From an uncultured Pelagibacteraceae bacterium (GTDB taxonomy: Bacteria; Pseudomonadota; Alphaproteobacteria; Pelagibacterales; Pelagibacteraceae): a stretch of 64,000 nucleotides of DNA. How positions within the stretch are numbered: position 1 is the first letter of the stretch; each line of letters opens with the position of its first letter. The translations under genes and the position numbers were made by a program. The notes beneath the pieces were generated by a model, which saw only the letters and a program-made list of their open reading frames with translations, ran no database searches and was not told the origin of the DNA. The stretch lies in NCBI GenBank assembly GCA_902581585.1, contig CACHPB010000005.1, positions 1 to 64,000 of the forward strand, read 5' to 3'. Shown here piece by piece: positions 1 to 8,464 of the stretch.

Positions 1-740
1 GACTCCTGTTTAAGTCGCCAACTTTGCAATAATTTAAAACTACCAGCTTTTAAGAATAGCATGCAGTCCAATTTTGAAAACAATTTTTTATATTTGTTCT
101 CTAATTGGCCATTTACAAATTTTCTCCATTTTAAATTTTTATCCTCTTTTTTTTCTAGAGGGTTAATAGACTTTTTTAAAGTATTTTTTTTTTCAGCTCT
201 AGCTCCTACACACCAACCCTCAAAAATTATTACATCTGGTACTCTTTTAATCAAATACCAGGACTTTCTTTTAAGTCTATCGTCTATAGCTTTATTAAAT
301 TTAGGAATTCTATGATGTTTAAATCTTTTTTTTTTAATTTTTTTTAGAAAATCAAACATAAAATTTACATCATGTGTTCCTGGAACACCTCTGGTCTTTA
401 ACAAGGGATGTATTTTTTTAGATAAGCTTATTCTATCTTTTCTAGTTTTATATAAATCATCAATTGAGATTTTAAAAACATTTAATCTAAAGTATTCAGT
501 TAAAATAATTTTTAAAATAGAGCTTATAGTTGTTTTGCCAGTTCCTTGACCCCCTGATAAACCTATCAAATAAGGTTTTGATTTTTTTGCTCTATTTGCA
601 ATCCAAAAACTGATTGGAATTAAAAAAGATTTTATCATCTTCTTTTTATTTTTAAATTTTTCTTTAGATGTTTCTTGAGATTTAATAAATTTAATACAGT
701 TTTTTCTTACTTTTCTATAACAATCGGCAATTGGTTGCAT
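1..740 (-). CDS. D-glycerate 3-kinase-like P-loop kinase (C-terminus cut by window edge)
   Basis: Read on the minus strand from an ATG at 740; absent from the ORF track because its stop lies outside the window. Visible are a P-loop (LSGGQGTGKTT), a SIDDLYKTR segment, LLKTRGVPGTHD, the motif FEGWCVGA and a WRLKQE end, the order of blocks seen in plant/yeast-type glycerate kinases (GLYK/Tda10, PRK-like fold). The expected reaction is ATP-dependent phosphorylation of D-glycerate to 3-phosphoglycerate in the cytoplasm. The start lies 9 bases past the stop of the upstream GFA-type gene, so the two are probably co-transcribed. About 246 codons are present. Family assignment is from remembered motifs; the exact substrate is inferred. 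Confidence 0.75.
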   Translation of the reverse strand, partial: MQPIADCYRKVRKNCIKFIKSQETSKEKFKNKKKMIKSFLIPISFWIANRAKKSKPYLIGLSGGQGTGKTTISSILKIILTEYFRLNVFKISIDDLYKTRKDRISLSKKIHPLLKTRGVPGTHDVNFMFDFLKKIKKKRFKHHRIPKFNKAIDDRLKRKSWYLIKRVPDVIIFEGWCVGARAEKKNTLKKSINPLEKKEDKNLKWRKFVNGQLENKYKKLFSKLDCMLFLKAGSFKLLQSWRLKQE

Positions 741-749
741 AAAAAAATT

Positions 750-1118
750 TTATTGTTTTTGATCAAGAGGATGGTTCCTTCCATCATTCACCGGAACATC
801 CTCGATTTCAAATGGCTCTACACCCTCTATACATGCTATATTTACACCATATATTTTTGGATTACTTCTAGGTCTGTTATGAGTATGAATTCCACAGATA
901 GAACAAAAGTAATGTTTAGCGGTATTAGTATAAAACTGATAAAGTGTTAATTTATCCTCTCCTTTTGTAAGTTTAAAATCATCAGGTCCAAGTACTCCTA
1001 TAATGTAACCTTTTTTTTTACAGATTGAACAATTACAATGCATAATCTTTTCAACACCACCTATGGGAATTTTAACTTCGGCTTCAATTGCCCCACAGTG
1101 ACAAGTCAATTTTTTCAT
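750..1118 (-). CDS. GFA/CENP-V-fold zinc protein (small paralogue)
   Basis: A 122-residue protein with the cysteine pattern of the GFA (glutathione-dependent formaldehyde-activating enzyme, formerly DUF636) family: CHCGAIEAEV at the N-terminus, CNCSICKKKG about residue 28 and FCSICGIHTHNRP about residue 71. These bind two zinc ions in characterised relatives. It follows a second GFA-family gene by 20 bases and precedes the glycerate-kinase-like gene by 9, suggesting one transcript. The family includes glutathione-adduct-handling enzymes and proteins of unknown substrate, so formaldehyde activation is only one possibility. Not related in sequence closely enough to its neighbour to be a recent duplicate. 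Confidence 0.8.
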   Translation of the reverse strand: MKKLTCHCGAIEAEVKIPIGGVEKIMHCNCSICKKKGYIIGVLGPDDFKLTKGEDKLTLYQFYTNTAKHYFCSICGIHTHNRPRSNPKIYGVNIACIEGVEPFEIEDVPVNDGRNHPLDQKQ

Positions 1119-1138
1119 ATTTTAATCTCCTAATAAAA

Positions 1139-1621
1139 TTATTTGTTAATAACTTTTAAATATTCTCCGTATCTTTTTAAACTTTCCTCTGACCATGTTT
1201 TCTTTGGATCATACATCTTTTCAAAACAAATTACATCATCTGTAAGTTTTAGCCATGGATCTTTATCTTTTGTAAAAATATGTACTTGTGGTGGAAAATT
1301 TTCTGAATTATCTAAAGTTTTAGTTCTAACTGTTAATCTACCAACAGCTGAGGCATAATCAGTATAAATATAAGTTCCACATTTGGTACAAAAATATGCA
1401 TTAGAAGTGGCGCCGCTCCCTGCTTTAAGTTCTGTCGATGCAACTTCTCCTTCTATAATTAAAGTGTTATCTAAGACGCTTGTATTAATAACGTATGAAG
1501 ACCCAGTTATAATTTTACAATCTTTACAATGACAAGCTTGGGTGAATAGAGGCTTTTCTGTAATTCTATATTTAACCTGACCACAAATACATCTTCCAGT
1601 TAAGCTTTCGTTTTTTTCCAT
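1139..1621 (-). CDS. GFA/CENP-V-fold zinc protein (larger paralogue)
   Basis: A 160-residue GFA-family protein. Zinc-binding blocks are GRCICGQVKY near residue 10, CHCKDCKIITGS near residue 31 and YFCTKCGTYIY near residue 77, after which the usual beta-sandwich core ends with a variable C-terminus. It is the first gene of a minus-strand group GFA-GFA-glycerate kinase and is divergent from umuDC, with 166 bases between the start codons. Substrate unknown; members are often listed as aldehyde-activating enzymes but few have been tested. The ATG at 1621 is the only sensible start because conserved sequence begins within ten residues. Confidence 0.82.
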   Translation of the reverse strand: MEKNESLTGRCICGQVKYRITEKPLFTQACHCKDCKIITGSSYVINTSVLDNTLIIEGEVASTELKAGSGATSNAYFCTKCGTYIYTDYASAVGRLTVRTKTLDNSENFPPQVHIFTKDKDPWLKLTDDVICFEKMYDPKKTWSEESLKRYGEYLKVINK

Positions 1622-1655
1622 TTATTATCTTCAAACTATTTGTGGTTAAAGTTAT

Positions 1656-1676
1656 CCACATGTATACAACATGTGG
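1656..1676. repeat. Perfect inverted repeat between the GFA gene and umuD, overlapping a DnaA-box sequence
   Basis: CCACATGT and ACATGTGG form 8-base arms around a 5-base centre. The bases TTATCCACA at 1652-1660 overlap the left arm and match the DnaA-box consensus exactly, and TGTGGTTAA just upstream is a one-mismatch inverted box. About 15 bases downstream the decamer TTTTGATTCA occurs twice at an 11-base step (1691-1700, 1702-1711). The cluster lies in the divergent promoter region, so an operator is the simplest reading. Confidence 0.45.
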
Positions 1677-1736
1677 TTTCGATGTTCACGTTTTGATTCA
1701 CTTTTGATTCAGTTACAGACTCAAAATACAACCTGA

Positions 1737-1765
1737 TTGACACTATTGAATAACTTAGATATTAA
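1737..1765 (+). promoter_or_regulatory. Promoter of umuDC
   Basis: TTGACA at 1737-1742 and TATTAA at 1760-1765 are separated by 17 bases, a near-ideal sigma-70 arrangement. The predicted start of transcription (about 1771-1773) falls inside the LexA-type operator and leaves a leader of only about 15 bases before the umuD ATG at 1788. No good Shine-Dalgarno sequence is visible; AAGAA is the nearest purine stretch. Confidence 0.65.
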
Positions 1766-1768
1766 TTA

Positions 1769-1783
1769 GAACAAAATAAGAAC
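1769..1783. promoter_or_regulatory. LexA-type SOS operator, GAAC-N7-GAAC
   Basis: GAACAAAATAAGAAC is an exact match to the direct-repeat LexA box known from alphaproteobacteria (GTTC-N7-GTTC or its complement). It overlaps the predicted transcription start of umuDC and ends four bases before the umuD start codon, where a bound repressor would block initiation. umuDC is a classical SOS target, which strengthens the call. The lexA gene itself is not in this window. Confidence 0.75.
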
Positions 1784-1787
1784 ATTT

Positions 1788-2183
1788 ATGAAGCTAACTA
1801 TACCTTACTATTTACATAAAGCTGGCGCGGGTTTTCCGTCGCCTGCCACAGATTATATTGAGGAAGATATTGATCTAAATGTTCATTTAATCAAAAACAT
1901 TCCAGCAACTTTCATTATAAGAGTCCAGGGGAAATCAATGGTGGATGTGGGAATTAATGATGGCGATCTATTAGTTGTTGATAAGAGTTTAACACCAAAA
2001 AATTTCTCAACAGTTATTGCAAATGTTCATGATGAACTAGTTGTTAAAAGTTTAGTTCAAGAAAGAGATAAAAAATTTTTAACATCAGGTTCTAAAGAAT
2101 TTACAGATCGAATTTTAATTAATGAAGATGAAGATATATTTATTTGGGGAGTTGTAACTTATGTCATCCATTCAGTATACTAA
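1788..2183 (+). CDS. umuD: UmuD-like translesion polymerase subunit, S24 self-cleaving peptidase
   Basis: A 131-residue protein of the LexA/UmuD S24 peptidase family. The AG cleavage region ([10 protein letters not shown]) is at residues 11-20, the catalytic serine lies in the VQGKSMVD block about residue 54, and the catalytic lysine is probably in DELVVKSL about residue 89. After DNA damage UmuD trims itself, and UmuD' joins UmuC to form Pol V. It overlaps umuC by 23 bases, typical of the operon, and is preceded by a LexA-type operator and strong promoter. Length matches the family (about 140 residues). Confidence 0.93.
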   Translation: MKLTIPYYLHKAGAGFPSPATDYIEEDIDLNVHLIKNIPATFIIRVQGKSMVDVGINDGDLLVVDKSLTPKNFSTVIANVHDELVVKSLVQERDKKFLTSGSKEFTDRILINEDEDIFIWGVVTYVIHSVY

Positions 2184-3441
2184 AAAAATAGCACTTATTG
2201 ATTGTAACTCTTTTTATGTTTCTTGCGAAAGATTATTTAATCCTAAAATAAGAAAAAAACCTGTTGTAGTTTTATCTAATAATGATGGTTGTATAATTTC
2301 AAGATCAACAGAAGCAAAGGCTTTAGGTATTAAAATGGGAGAGCCCTACTTCAAGGCAAAAGATATTATTATTAAAAATAGAGTTGAAGTTTTTTCATCT
2401 AATTATTCTTTGTATGGAGATTTATCTAGAAGAGTAATGAGAACTCTAAAAAGATTTAACTCTGCCATCGAAGTATATTCTATCGACGAAGCATTTCTAG
2501 ATTTGTCAAATTTTTCAGATGATGAAGTTGAAAAGGTCGGAAGAGAAATTAGAGAAACAGTTTTAAAATGGACAGGTATTCCAACTAGTATTGGTATTGC
2601 TAAAACAAAAACTTTAAGCAAAGTTGCAAATCATATTGCAAAGAAAAAAAAGTCAGGTGTAACAAGTTTGATAGGAATTGAAAATATTGATCCTATATTA
2701 GAAAAAGTTGAAATTAACGATGTATGGGGTGTGGGAAGACAGTTAACAAAATTTTATCACAAAAACGGAATTTATAATGCAAAACAACTAAAGAACAAAT
2801 CAAATACATGGATAAAGAAAAACTCTAATGTTTTGGGTTCAAGAACTGCAATGGAACTAAGAGGAGTTCCTTGTATTGATTTAGAGACAACACAAACAAA
2901 AAGAAAAAGTTGTGTTGTATCTCGTTCTTTTGGTCAAAGAATTGAAAAATACCAAGAATTAAAAGAAGCAGTTGCAAATTATTGTTTGAATGCGTCTGAA
3001 AAAATTAGATCTGAGTCTTTAATTGCAAAATCAATTACAGTTTTTGTTAGAACAAGTCCTTTTCAAAGTAGATTTGGATATTATTCAAACTCAAAGACCA
3101 TAGATTTTGCAATTTCAACAAATAATAGTATTGAAATAGTTAAAACTGCTTTAGTTGCTTTAGACTCTATCTTTAAAAATGGCTACCGTTACCAAAAAGC
3201 AGGTGTAATGCTTACTGGTTTATCAAATGAAGATGGTAGTAAGAACCTATTTTCTTGTGAAAAAGATGAGAAAATAAAGGGCTTAATGAGGTCTATTGAT
3301 AATACGAACTATCGGTATGGAAGATCCACATTAAGTCTTGCAAGTGCTGGTGTTCAAAAAAGATGGAACATGAGAAGAGAGCATTCTTCCAAAATAGATA
3401 CAGCTGACTTCTACCTACTACCAACTATTAGAGCTAATTAA
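2161..3441 (+). CDS. umuC: UmuC-like Y-family DNA polymerase (Pol V catalytic subunit)
   Basis: A 426-residue Y-family polymerase. Motif [15 protein letters not shown] with [11 protein letters not shown] follows at the N-terminus, the catalytic YSIDEAFLD lies about residue 106, and a helix-hairpin-helix-like GVGRQLT segment near residue 196. The C-terminal block ([13 protein letters not shown] and [12 protein letters not shown]) is the UmuC-specific tail absent from DinB. It carries out error-prone bypass synthesis with UmuD'. The start at 2161 overlaps the end of umuD, implying translational coupling. Its end overlaps the convergent lyase-like gene by 8 bases. Confidence 0.95.
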   Translation: MSSIQYTKKIALIDCNSFYVSCERLFNPKIRKKPVVVLSNNDGCIISRSTEAKALGIKMGEPYFKAKDIIIKNRVEVFSSNYSLYGDLSRRVMRTLKRFNSAIEVYSIDEAFLDLSNFSDDEVEKVGREIRETVLKWTGIPTSIGIAKTKTLSKVANHIAKKKKSGVTSLIGIENIDPILEKVEINDVWGVGRQLTKFYHKNGIYNAKQLKNKSNTWIKKNSNVLGSRTAMELRGVPCIDLETTQTKRKSCVVSRSFGQRIEKYQELKEAVANYCLNASEKIRSESLIAKSITVFVRTSPFQSRFGYYSNSKTIDFAISTNNSIEIVKTALVALDSIFKNGYRYQKAGVMLTGLSNEDGSKNLFSCEKDEKIKGLMRSIDNTNYRYGRSTLSLASAGVQKRWNMRREHSSKIDTADFYLLPTIRAN

Positions 3442-4393
3442 TTTTAATTTCAGGTAATGGTTTTGTCCATTTAATTGATTTAGTAATTTTTTTTCCGTAA
3501 GTAGGCATTCTATAACTGCTTTTTCTATATCTTACATAGGAAACTGACTCTTTACTTTTAGATGAATAAGAGCATTTGTCTTGATCTAAAATTTCCTCAC
3601 ACTTATCACTGAAACCAAATTCTTTCACTGTTAAGGATTGAGTGGGAGTTTCATTTAAAAGTGCATCTTTAAGCCATCGATAAAAACCCCATTTAAATGT
3701 GTATCCATTGCCTATGGTAAAGTTTGAACCATATACTTCAAAAACTTTCTTATTATCGACCCATGCTATTATCTCTCCGTTATCCTCTTTTGAAGCTAAT
3801 ATTTTGAAACTTACAGTTCTGTAATTTTTAAATTGATCAACAGTTCCAAAGGGAAATTTATATGAAATTTTATCAAAATTAGAATTTTCGGGATCGCCTT
3901 TTAAATAAAAAACTTCTTTAGTAAAGTTTAACTGATGAACAACAGAACTTCCTCTATATTCTAATTTCATCCAAGGCAAAAGTCTCGAATTTCCTTTATT
4001 AGCAATAACTTGAAAAAAACTTCCTCCTACTGCTGGATGAGTTGGAAAGTCATTTAGCTTAAATGTATATTTTACATACACTGGCTTTTTAAATTTTCTT
4101 GGTTTCTTTTTGTTAGCCATTTCCCATCTTTGATTTCTTTCACCTGTTCTTTCCCAATCTTTTTTATTACCTTTAAATTTTGTATCTAAAGTAATTTTAA
4201 TTGCTCTACCATCTGCATCTTCAAAAATAGAAAGTGCTTTTTTTTTTGAAATAGATCTTGTATCATTTTTCAATTCTGAACTGGCTTTGCCCAATAAAAC
4301 TTCTTTTTTCAAAAATTTGTAAGGGTTTTCAGATGCATGTGTATTTATTGAAAATAAAAATAAGCTAAAAAATATTAATAAATATTTTTTCAT
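3434..4393 (-). CDS. Exported polysaccharide-lyase-like jelly-roll protein (paralogue 1)
   Basis: About 319 residues from the ATG at 4393, which overlaps the preceding gene's TGA (ATGA); the ORF-track start is an upstream TTG. A signal peptide ([19 protein letters not shown]) is followed by a beta-rich domain. The segment [15 protein letters not shown] followed by [10 protein letters not shown] matches the W-[IV]-D/N-G-K ... F-K-x-G-x-Y pattern of heparin-lyase-I-like polysaccharide lyases (PF14099 and relatives), and a Cys pair KCEEIL...DKC near the end is shared with two neighbours. Role inferred: periplasmic or extracellular lyase or binding protein for an acidic glycan. It is last in the ten-gene unit and convergent with umuC. 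Substrate unknown. Confidence 0.6.
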   Translation of the reverse strand: MKKYLLIFFSLFLFSINTHASENPYKFLKKEVLLGKASSELKNDTRSISKKKALSIFEDADGRAIKITLDTKFKGNKKDWERTGERNQRWEMANKKKPRKFKKPVYVKYTFKLNDFPTHPAVGGSFFQVIANKGNSRLLPWMKLEYRGSSVVHQLNFTKEVFYLKGDPENSNFDKISYKFPFGTVDQFKNYRTVSFKILASKEDNGEIIAWVDNKKVFEVYGSNFTIGNGYTFKWGFYRWLKDALLNETPTQSLTVKEFGFSDKCEEILDQDKCSYSSKSKESVSYVRYRKSSYRMPTYGKKITKSIKWTKPLPEIKIN

Positions 4394-5523
4394 TTTATAC
4401 AATTAGCATTAAACCCAATTAGATTGTCTATGCCATACTTTGGTCTTTTGGCTAAATAAGTAATATCTTTTTCATGTTTTATTCCAGTTACCATTTCCAT
4501 TAAGGTATCAATAGCTAAAGCCTCTTGATGTGTGTGCTTTCTAGCATTATGTTTTTTATATTGATTATTTTTTTGCTTACCATCGTATTTTCTTGAGGAG
4601 AAACTTTCATAATCAGTGATCCCTAAATTTAATACTTCTGCTGCTTTAGTAATTCTATTGATAACTGAGTCTGGAACTTTAGCCCCCCAATTTTTAGCTA
4701 AATAGATGTATCCTAAAGCTGAATTTAAACCATAAGAGTGATACCATAAGGCTCGAAACCCTCTAAAAGAATTATTATTGATATAGCCATCATCATAAAA
4801 CACTTCCTCTATATTTTTAAATCTAAAATTGAATTCTTTTGCTGCTAGTTTTTTATTATTTGTCCAATGAGCATAAGCTAAGTTTGGAATTCCTCCGTTT
4901 CCCATCGCATAAAATCCTTTTTCTTTCTCTAAAAATTCTTCAGGCTTAATAAATTTTTTATGCATTTTTTTAATATACTTGTTAACAATTTTAATTTCTT
5001 TATCACTTAAGTAATCTTTAAGATAAATTGCTATCAGCAAATAATTTGTAAAAGCATCCCTTGCAAATTCATATGCATGGTACCAGCAAGGTGCCTCAGG
5101 ATTTCCATCTTTCCAACATTTTGGTTTTTTTTTTAACTCTTCTTTACTGATTGTATTTAATAAAACATTTGCTTTAGCTATTTTAATCAATATTCCTTTA
5201 GCAGCATCAATGTCATTTTTATCATTATTGCCAATTGCATTATGGGTAGCAACAGCAAACGAGCTCATTGGACCAGTTAGATTTAGGTGATTTACGCTTC
5301 TAGAATTACCAAGCGCCCATTCACTCATCCAATCTAAACGTATTAAGCTTTCAATTCTAGCTTTTTTATATTTAGATTTAAAAGTCTCACTACCCACATA
5401 AGAGCATGATTTAATCTTATCTGTATAAAAATGTTTTGGAAAAGATATATCTTTAGATTTAACTTTTGCTTCAGCAGATAAACATAAAAATATGCCAAAT
5501 AAAGTTAAATAAATTTTTTTCAT
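4390..5523 (-). CDS. Exported AlgL-like alginate lyase family protein (alpha/alpha toroid)
   Basis: 377 residues with a signal peptide ending AEA at about residue 19. A central RGFRALWYHSYGLNSAL motif corresponds to the R-A-L-x-Y-H-x-x-x-L catalytic region of AlgL-type lyases (PF05426), preceded by the aromatic/Asn segment MGNGGIPNLAYAHW where AlgL has its N-H-x-Y-W element. AlgL cleaves poly-mannuronate in the periplasm, where it clears misrouted polymer during alginate synthesis; related toroids act on other uronates. Flanked by three jelly-roll lyase-like genes with 4-base overlaps on both sides. Alginate as substrate is not proven here, since no alginate polymerase genes are in view. Confidence 0.65.
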   Translation of the reverse strand: MKKIYLTLFGIFLCLSAEAKVKSKDISFPKHFYTDKIKSCSYVGSETFKSKYKKARIESLIRLDWMSEWALGNSRSVNHLNLTGPMSSFAVATHNAIGNNDKNDIDAAKGILIKIAKANVLLNTISKEELKKKPKCWKDGNPEAPCWYHAYEFARDAFTNYLLIAIYLKDYLSDKEIKIVNKYIKKMHKKFIKPEEFLEKEKGFYAMGNGGIPNLAYAHWTNNKKLAAKEFNFRFKNIEEVFYDDGYINNNSFRGFRALWYHSYGLNSALGYIYLAKNWGAKVPDSVINRITKAAEVLNLGITDYESFSSRKYDGKQKNNQYKKHNARKHTHQEALAIDTLMEMVTGIKHEKDITYLAKRPKYGIDNLIGFNANCIK

Positions 5524-6440
5524 TTCAAAAATGATTTTGAAACCTCAAGAATATGGCTAGGATTAAATTTTTTATCATTTTTTCTATATGAATAAACTTC
5601 ATACTTTTCTACACTTTGAGACTCGAGCTTTTGACATTCAGATTTATTAAATAATTTTTCACATTTTTTTTCAGATCGTACTCCATCAAAAAAAATAATT
5701 CTTTGAGGCATTTTCTTTGTTTCAAATATATTTTTATATCTAGACATTGAACTATTATATAATCCATATCTTAAACTTTGCTCCTTACCTTTATTTGGAT
5801 GATTTGAAATACCCTTAAAATCAATCTTTAGTTGTCCATCTATCCAGACCTTCATGAAACCCTTATCGGGGTCAGGGTGCCAATTAGTATTAAAAATAAT
5901 TTGAGTCCAATTTCCTAATAATTCATCATTTTTTTTTAGTAGTACGTAAGAGTCTGTAAATGTATCTCCATTTCTATTAAAAGTTAAACCTGCATGCATG
6001 TGTTGAAACATAACTAAAACTTTTGAAGGCTTATGTCTCTTCCACTGTATTAAAGACATCTTAGATGGCGCAACTGAATTATAATCTTTTGGTAAGAAAA
6101 TATAAAATTGATACCATCGCTCAGCTTTTGACGGGTATCTTTTGTAGTATAGCTCAGTTCTTTCTCTATCATTTTCACAATCACTCCATTTTGGTTCGTA
6201 ACCACATTCACCATCATTTAGTTCAAATCTAACTGATTTATCTCCAACAATAGAAAAATCAGATACAGAAACAGGATTAATTGCATGTCTCGCATTTAGA
6301 AAATGAAATTGTTCAGGAATTGCTTTTCCGTATTTATCCTCTTTTAAAGCTTTTTTGACTTGTGAAAATTTTGTTTTAGAAAATGCTGTCCCATTGATCA
6401 TAGCAAACATCATAAAAAATAATAAAAATTTTTTTATCAT
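5520..6440 (-). CDS. Exported polysaccharide-lyase-like jelly-roll protein (paralogue 2)
   Basis: 306 residues with a signal peptide (KKFLLFFMMFAMINGTAFS). Of the three related proteins this shows the clearest lyase features: NDRERTELYYKRY recalls the conserved R-T-E-L strand, a QHMH element about residue 148 recalls the catalytic Q-[IV]-H, then GFMKVWIDGQLKIDF and LRYGLYNS match the C-terminal W-x-D/N-G and Y-G-x-Y strands of PF14099/PL7-like lyases. The Cys pair KKCEKLFNKSEC is shared with its neighbours. It starts one base into its upstream neighbour's stop and overlaps the AlgL-like gene by 4. Substrate not assigned. Confidence 0.65.
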   Translation of the reverse strand: MIKKFLLFFMMFAMINGTAFSKTKFSQVKKALKEDKYGKAIPEQFHFLNARHAINPVSVSDFSIVGDKSVRFELNDGECGYEPKWSDCENDRERTELYYKRYPSKAERWYQFYIFLPKDYNSVAPSKMSLIQWKRHKPSKVLVMFQHMHAGLTFNRNGDTFTDSYVLLKKNDELLGNWTQIIFNTNWHPDPDKGFMKVWIDGQLKIDFKGISNHPNKGKEQSLRYGLYNSSMSRYKNIFETKKMPQRIIFFDGVRSEKKCEKLFNKSECQKLESQSVEKYEVYSYRKNDKKFNPSHILEVSKSFLK

Positions 6441-7444
6441 TAAAAAGGTCTTGGGTTGTTTGGGTAGCCTAAATTTTTACAAGTACTAGATTGCGGAGCA
6501 GTTTTGCATAATACAACAACCCTGACTCCATTAAGTTTAGATCGATCTGATAGTTGGCTTATAATTTCATTACATCCACTCCACAAGTCTTCACATTTGT
6601 CAGCTTTACCAACATTAGAGTATCTTATTTTAAGATCAGGAACTTCTAAACCTTCATTGGTTGCCTGGTGCATATGGTGTCTGTATGGTCCAAATTTAAA
6701 TCTTACACTTGATGCACCACCCAAAGTATCACCAAAGTAACTTGATCTAAGTTTTCCATCTATCCACATGTGCAAAAATCCATCTTTGGACCATCTTGCA
6801 TTTACTAAAACATTGACCCATTTGCCTTTTAATGGTGAAAAATTATGATCAAGATTAACAAAATATGTATCGAAGTATAAATATTCCTCACCTGTCTCAT
6901 TTTTATGCGAAGTATAATTTGGTGAGTTAAATACCCAATTAAATCTATTATTTATAATATTTAGTGCTGCATCATGAGTTTTCTCACCTTTTCCATATAA
7001 TTTTTTGAAATCAAATAAAGATATTGTATGCTTGTCAGTTCTTATATCCACTGGTACGAAATAACCAACTCTATACCATTTTGTTTTATTTTTTTTTGTA
7101 GTTTCTTTATAAGGTTCCATGATTTGAAATCTTTGAGCATGACCTTCAATGTCATATCTTTTCCAATCAAGTTTATGCCCTTTGAATGAATATTTTAAAT
7201 CGAATTCTATTCCTTTTTCAGTAACTCCCATTCTATCCTCAAATTTATCAAAAAATTTATAAATATTAGGATCTTTGATGTTTCTTGTATTAAAAACCAT
7301 TTTGTTATCTGATTGAGCTTTCAAAACATAATAAGCAAAATCTTTTTTTTCCTTTTTTTTCATTTTTATATGCCACTTTTCTGCATAAGAATGGGATGAT
7401 ACTAAAAATAAGATTATAAAAAATATTAAATTGATTTTTTTCAT
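6440..7444 (-). CDS. Exported polysaccharide-lyase-like jelly-roll protein (paralogue 3)
   Basis: 334 residues with a signal peptide (INLIFFIILFLVSSHSYA). GFLHMWIDGKLRSSYFG and VRFKFGPYRHHMHQ match the two C-terminal strands of the other paralogues, and GKWVNVLVNARWSKDG matches their G-x-W-x-x-[IV] strand. The Cys pair (KCEDLWSGC) is retained and two more cysteines occur at the C-terminus. The R-T-E-L element of paralogue 2 is replaced by AQRFQIME, so the three copies may bind different ligands, or not all may be catalytic. Nine bases separate it from the glycoside hydrolase upstream. Confidence 0.6.
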   Translation of the reverse strand: MKKINLIFFIILFLVSSHSYAEKWHIKMKKKEKKDFAYYVLKAQSDNKMVFNTRNIKDPNIYKFFDKFEDRMGVTEKGIEFDLKYSFKGHKLDWKRYDIEGHAQRFQIMEPYKETTKKNKTKWYRVGYFVPVDIRTDKHTISLFDFKKLYGKGEKTHDAALNIINNRFNWVFNSPNYTSHKNETGEEYLYFDTYFVNLDHNFSPLKGKWVNVLVNARWSKDGFLHMWIDGKLRSSYFGDTLGGASSVRFKFGPYRHHMHQATNEGLEVPDLKIRYSNVGKADKCEDLWSGCNEIISQLSDRSKLNGVRVVVLCKTAPQSSTCKNLGYPNNPRPF

Positions 7445-7453
7445 TTGTATATT

Positions 7454-8464
7454 TTAGTTAAGTTTTAAATTTTTTATTGAACCATCTTTATAAGTAAACT
7501 CTACCTCTTCTTTTGAAATAGACTTTATTGATGTAAAACCATCATATTCAGTTATGAATTCGTTTAATTTTTTTCTACTTTTCTTTGACATTTTTTTGCC
7601 TGGTGCGTTTACGCCTACATCAATAATTAATTCAGCACCGTTTAGAAAAGCATTTACATAAGCTTTTATCGGAGGACCACAGGTCATAGCCTCTGTCAAC
7701 CAAATTGGTTTATCAACATCAACTCTTTTTAACAAATCAGCAAATTCATCTACCCATAGCTCTTTATCACACTGTCCATCTGGACCGCTTATATGGTGAA
7801 TGTTTGCAATATCAAAATGATCCTTAATTTTTGGCAAAGCTGATTTCCAATATTTTTTATTTTCTGGAAACATTCCTGCAGCTCCAGCCATAACGATAAC
7901 TGCATCTGGTTGCTGTTCTTTAATTACTTTTGAAGAAAAATTAAAAATTTCAACAAAATCTTCCTCGCTTCCTTTAAAAAACATATCAAACTCAGGTTCA
8001 TTCATCACATCCCAATATATAATTGGTTTTGTTAATCCAGGCATATCATTTGAACCATCTCCATCATATCTATCCACCAATTTTATAAGGAAAGTTTTAT
8101 AATCTTCCATGGAACAAGGTTTGCTCAAATATTTTGTAAAACGTTTTCCAAATGGACTTCTGGCTTTTTTTCTTTTACAAGATTTTTGATCCCAATTTGT
8201 ATGAGGCCAGATAGTTGCTAAAATTGTTTGGTTGTGTTCCTGTGCATATAAAACGTATTTATCTACATCTTCCCAAAAAAATTTACCTTTTTCACTTTCG
8301 ATATGATTCCAAACGAAAGGTCCTGGATGAGGTCTTACCCATTGACCATCTTTGCCACGCATTTTTTTGTCTCTCATTTCAGTTAATTCGCCAAATCTAG
8401 ATTGAGAATTTGCAAAATTTGTTAACAATAAAAATGATAATAAAATTGTTAGTATTCTTTTCAT
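7454..8464 (-). CDS. Exported glycoside hydrolase of clan GH-A (TIM barrel)
   Basis: About 336 residues from the ATG at 8464, which overlaps the previous gene's TGA (TGATG). After a signal peptide (RILTILLSFLLLTNFANS) comes a TIM-barrel enzyme: FVWNHIESEKGKFFWEDVDKY at the N-terminus, WDVMNEPEFDMF with the Asn-Glu acid/base pair about residue 153, and PIWLTEAMTCGPP with the probable nucleophile Glu about residue 245. This is the retaining clan GH-A layout (GH5/GH39/GH10 neighbourhood). Family and substrate cannot be fixed by eye; a xylosidase- or uronidase-like activity is possible. Within the unit it sits between the DUF1501 gene and the lyase-like genes. Confidence 0.7.
   Translation of the reverse strand: MKRILTILLSFLLLTNFANSQSRFGELTEMRDKKMRGKDGQWVRPHPGPFVWNHIESEKGKFFWEDVDKYVLYAQEHNQTILATIWPHTNWDQKSCKRKKARSPFGKRFTKYLSKPCSMEDYKTFLIKLVDRYDGDGSNDMPGLTKPIIYWDVMNEPEFDMFFKGSEEDFVEIFNFSSKVIKEQQPDAVIVMAGAAGMFPENKKYWKSALPKIKDHFDIANIHHISGPDGQCDKELWVDEFADLLKRVDVDKPIWLTEAMTCGPPIKAYVNAFLNGAELIIDVGVNAPGKKMSKKSRKKLNEFITEYDGFTSIKSISKEEVEFTYKDGSIKNLKLN

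Noticed and set aside
61-315. Plus-strand ORF of 84 residues
   Set aside because: It is antisense to the P-loop kinase gene, which has clear motifs on the other strand, and its own sequence is low-complexity Phe/Leu.
675-950. Plus-strand ORF of 91 residues
   Set aside because: Antisense to the GFA-family gene and the kinase start; no recognisable domain.
1652-1660. DnaA box as evidence for the replication origin
   Set aside because: Only one exact box and one near match were seen, with no cluster of boxes and no dnaA, parAB, gidA or hemE neighbours; kept only as part of a repeat cluster.
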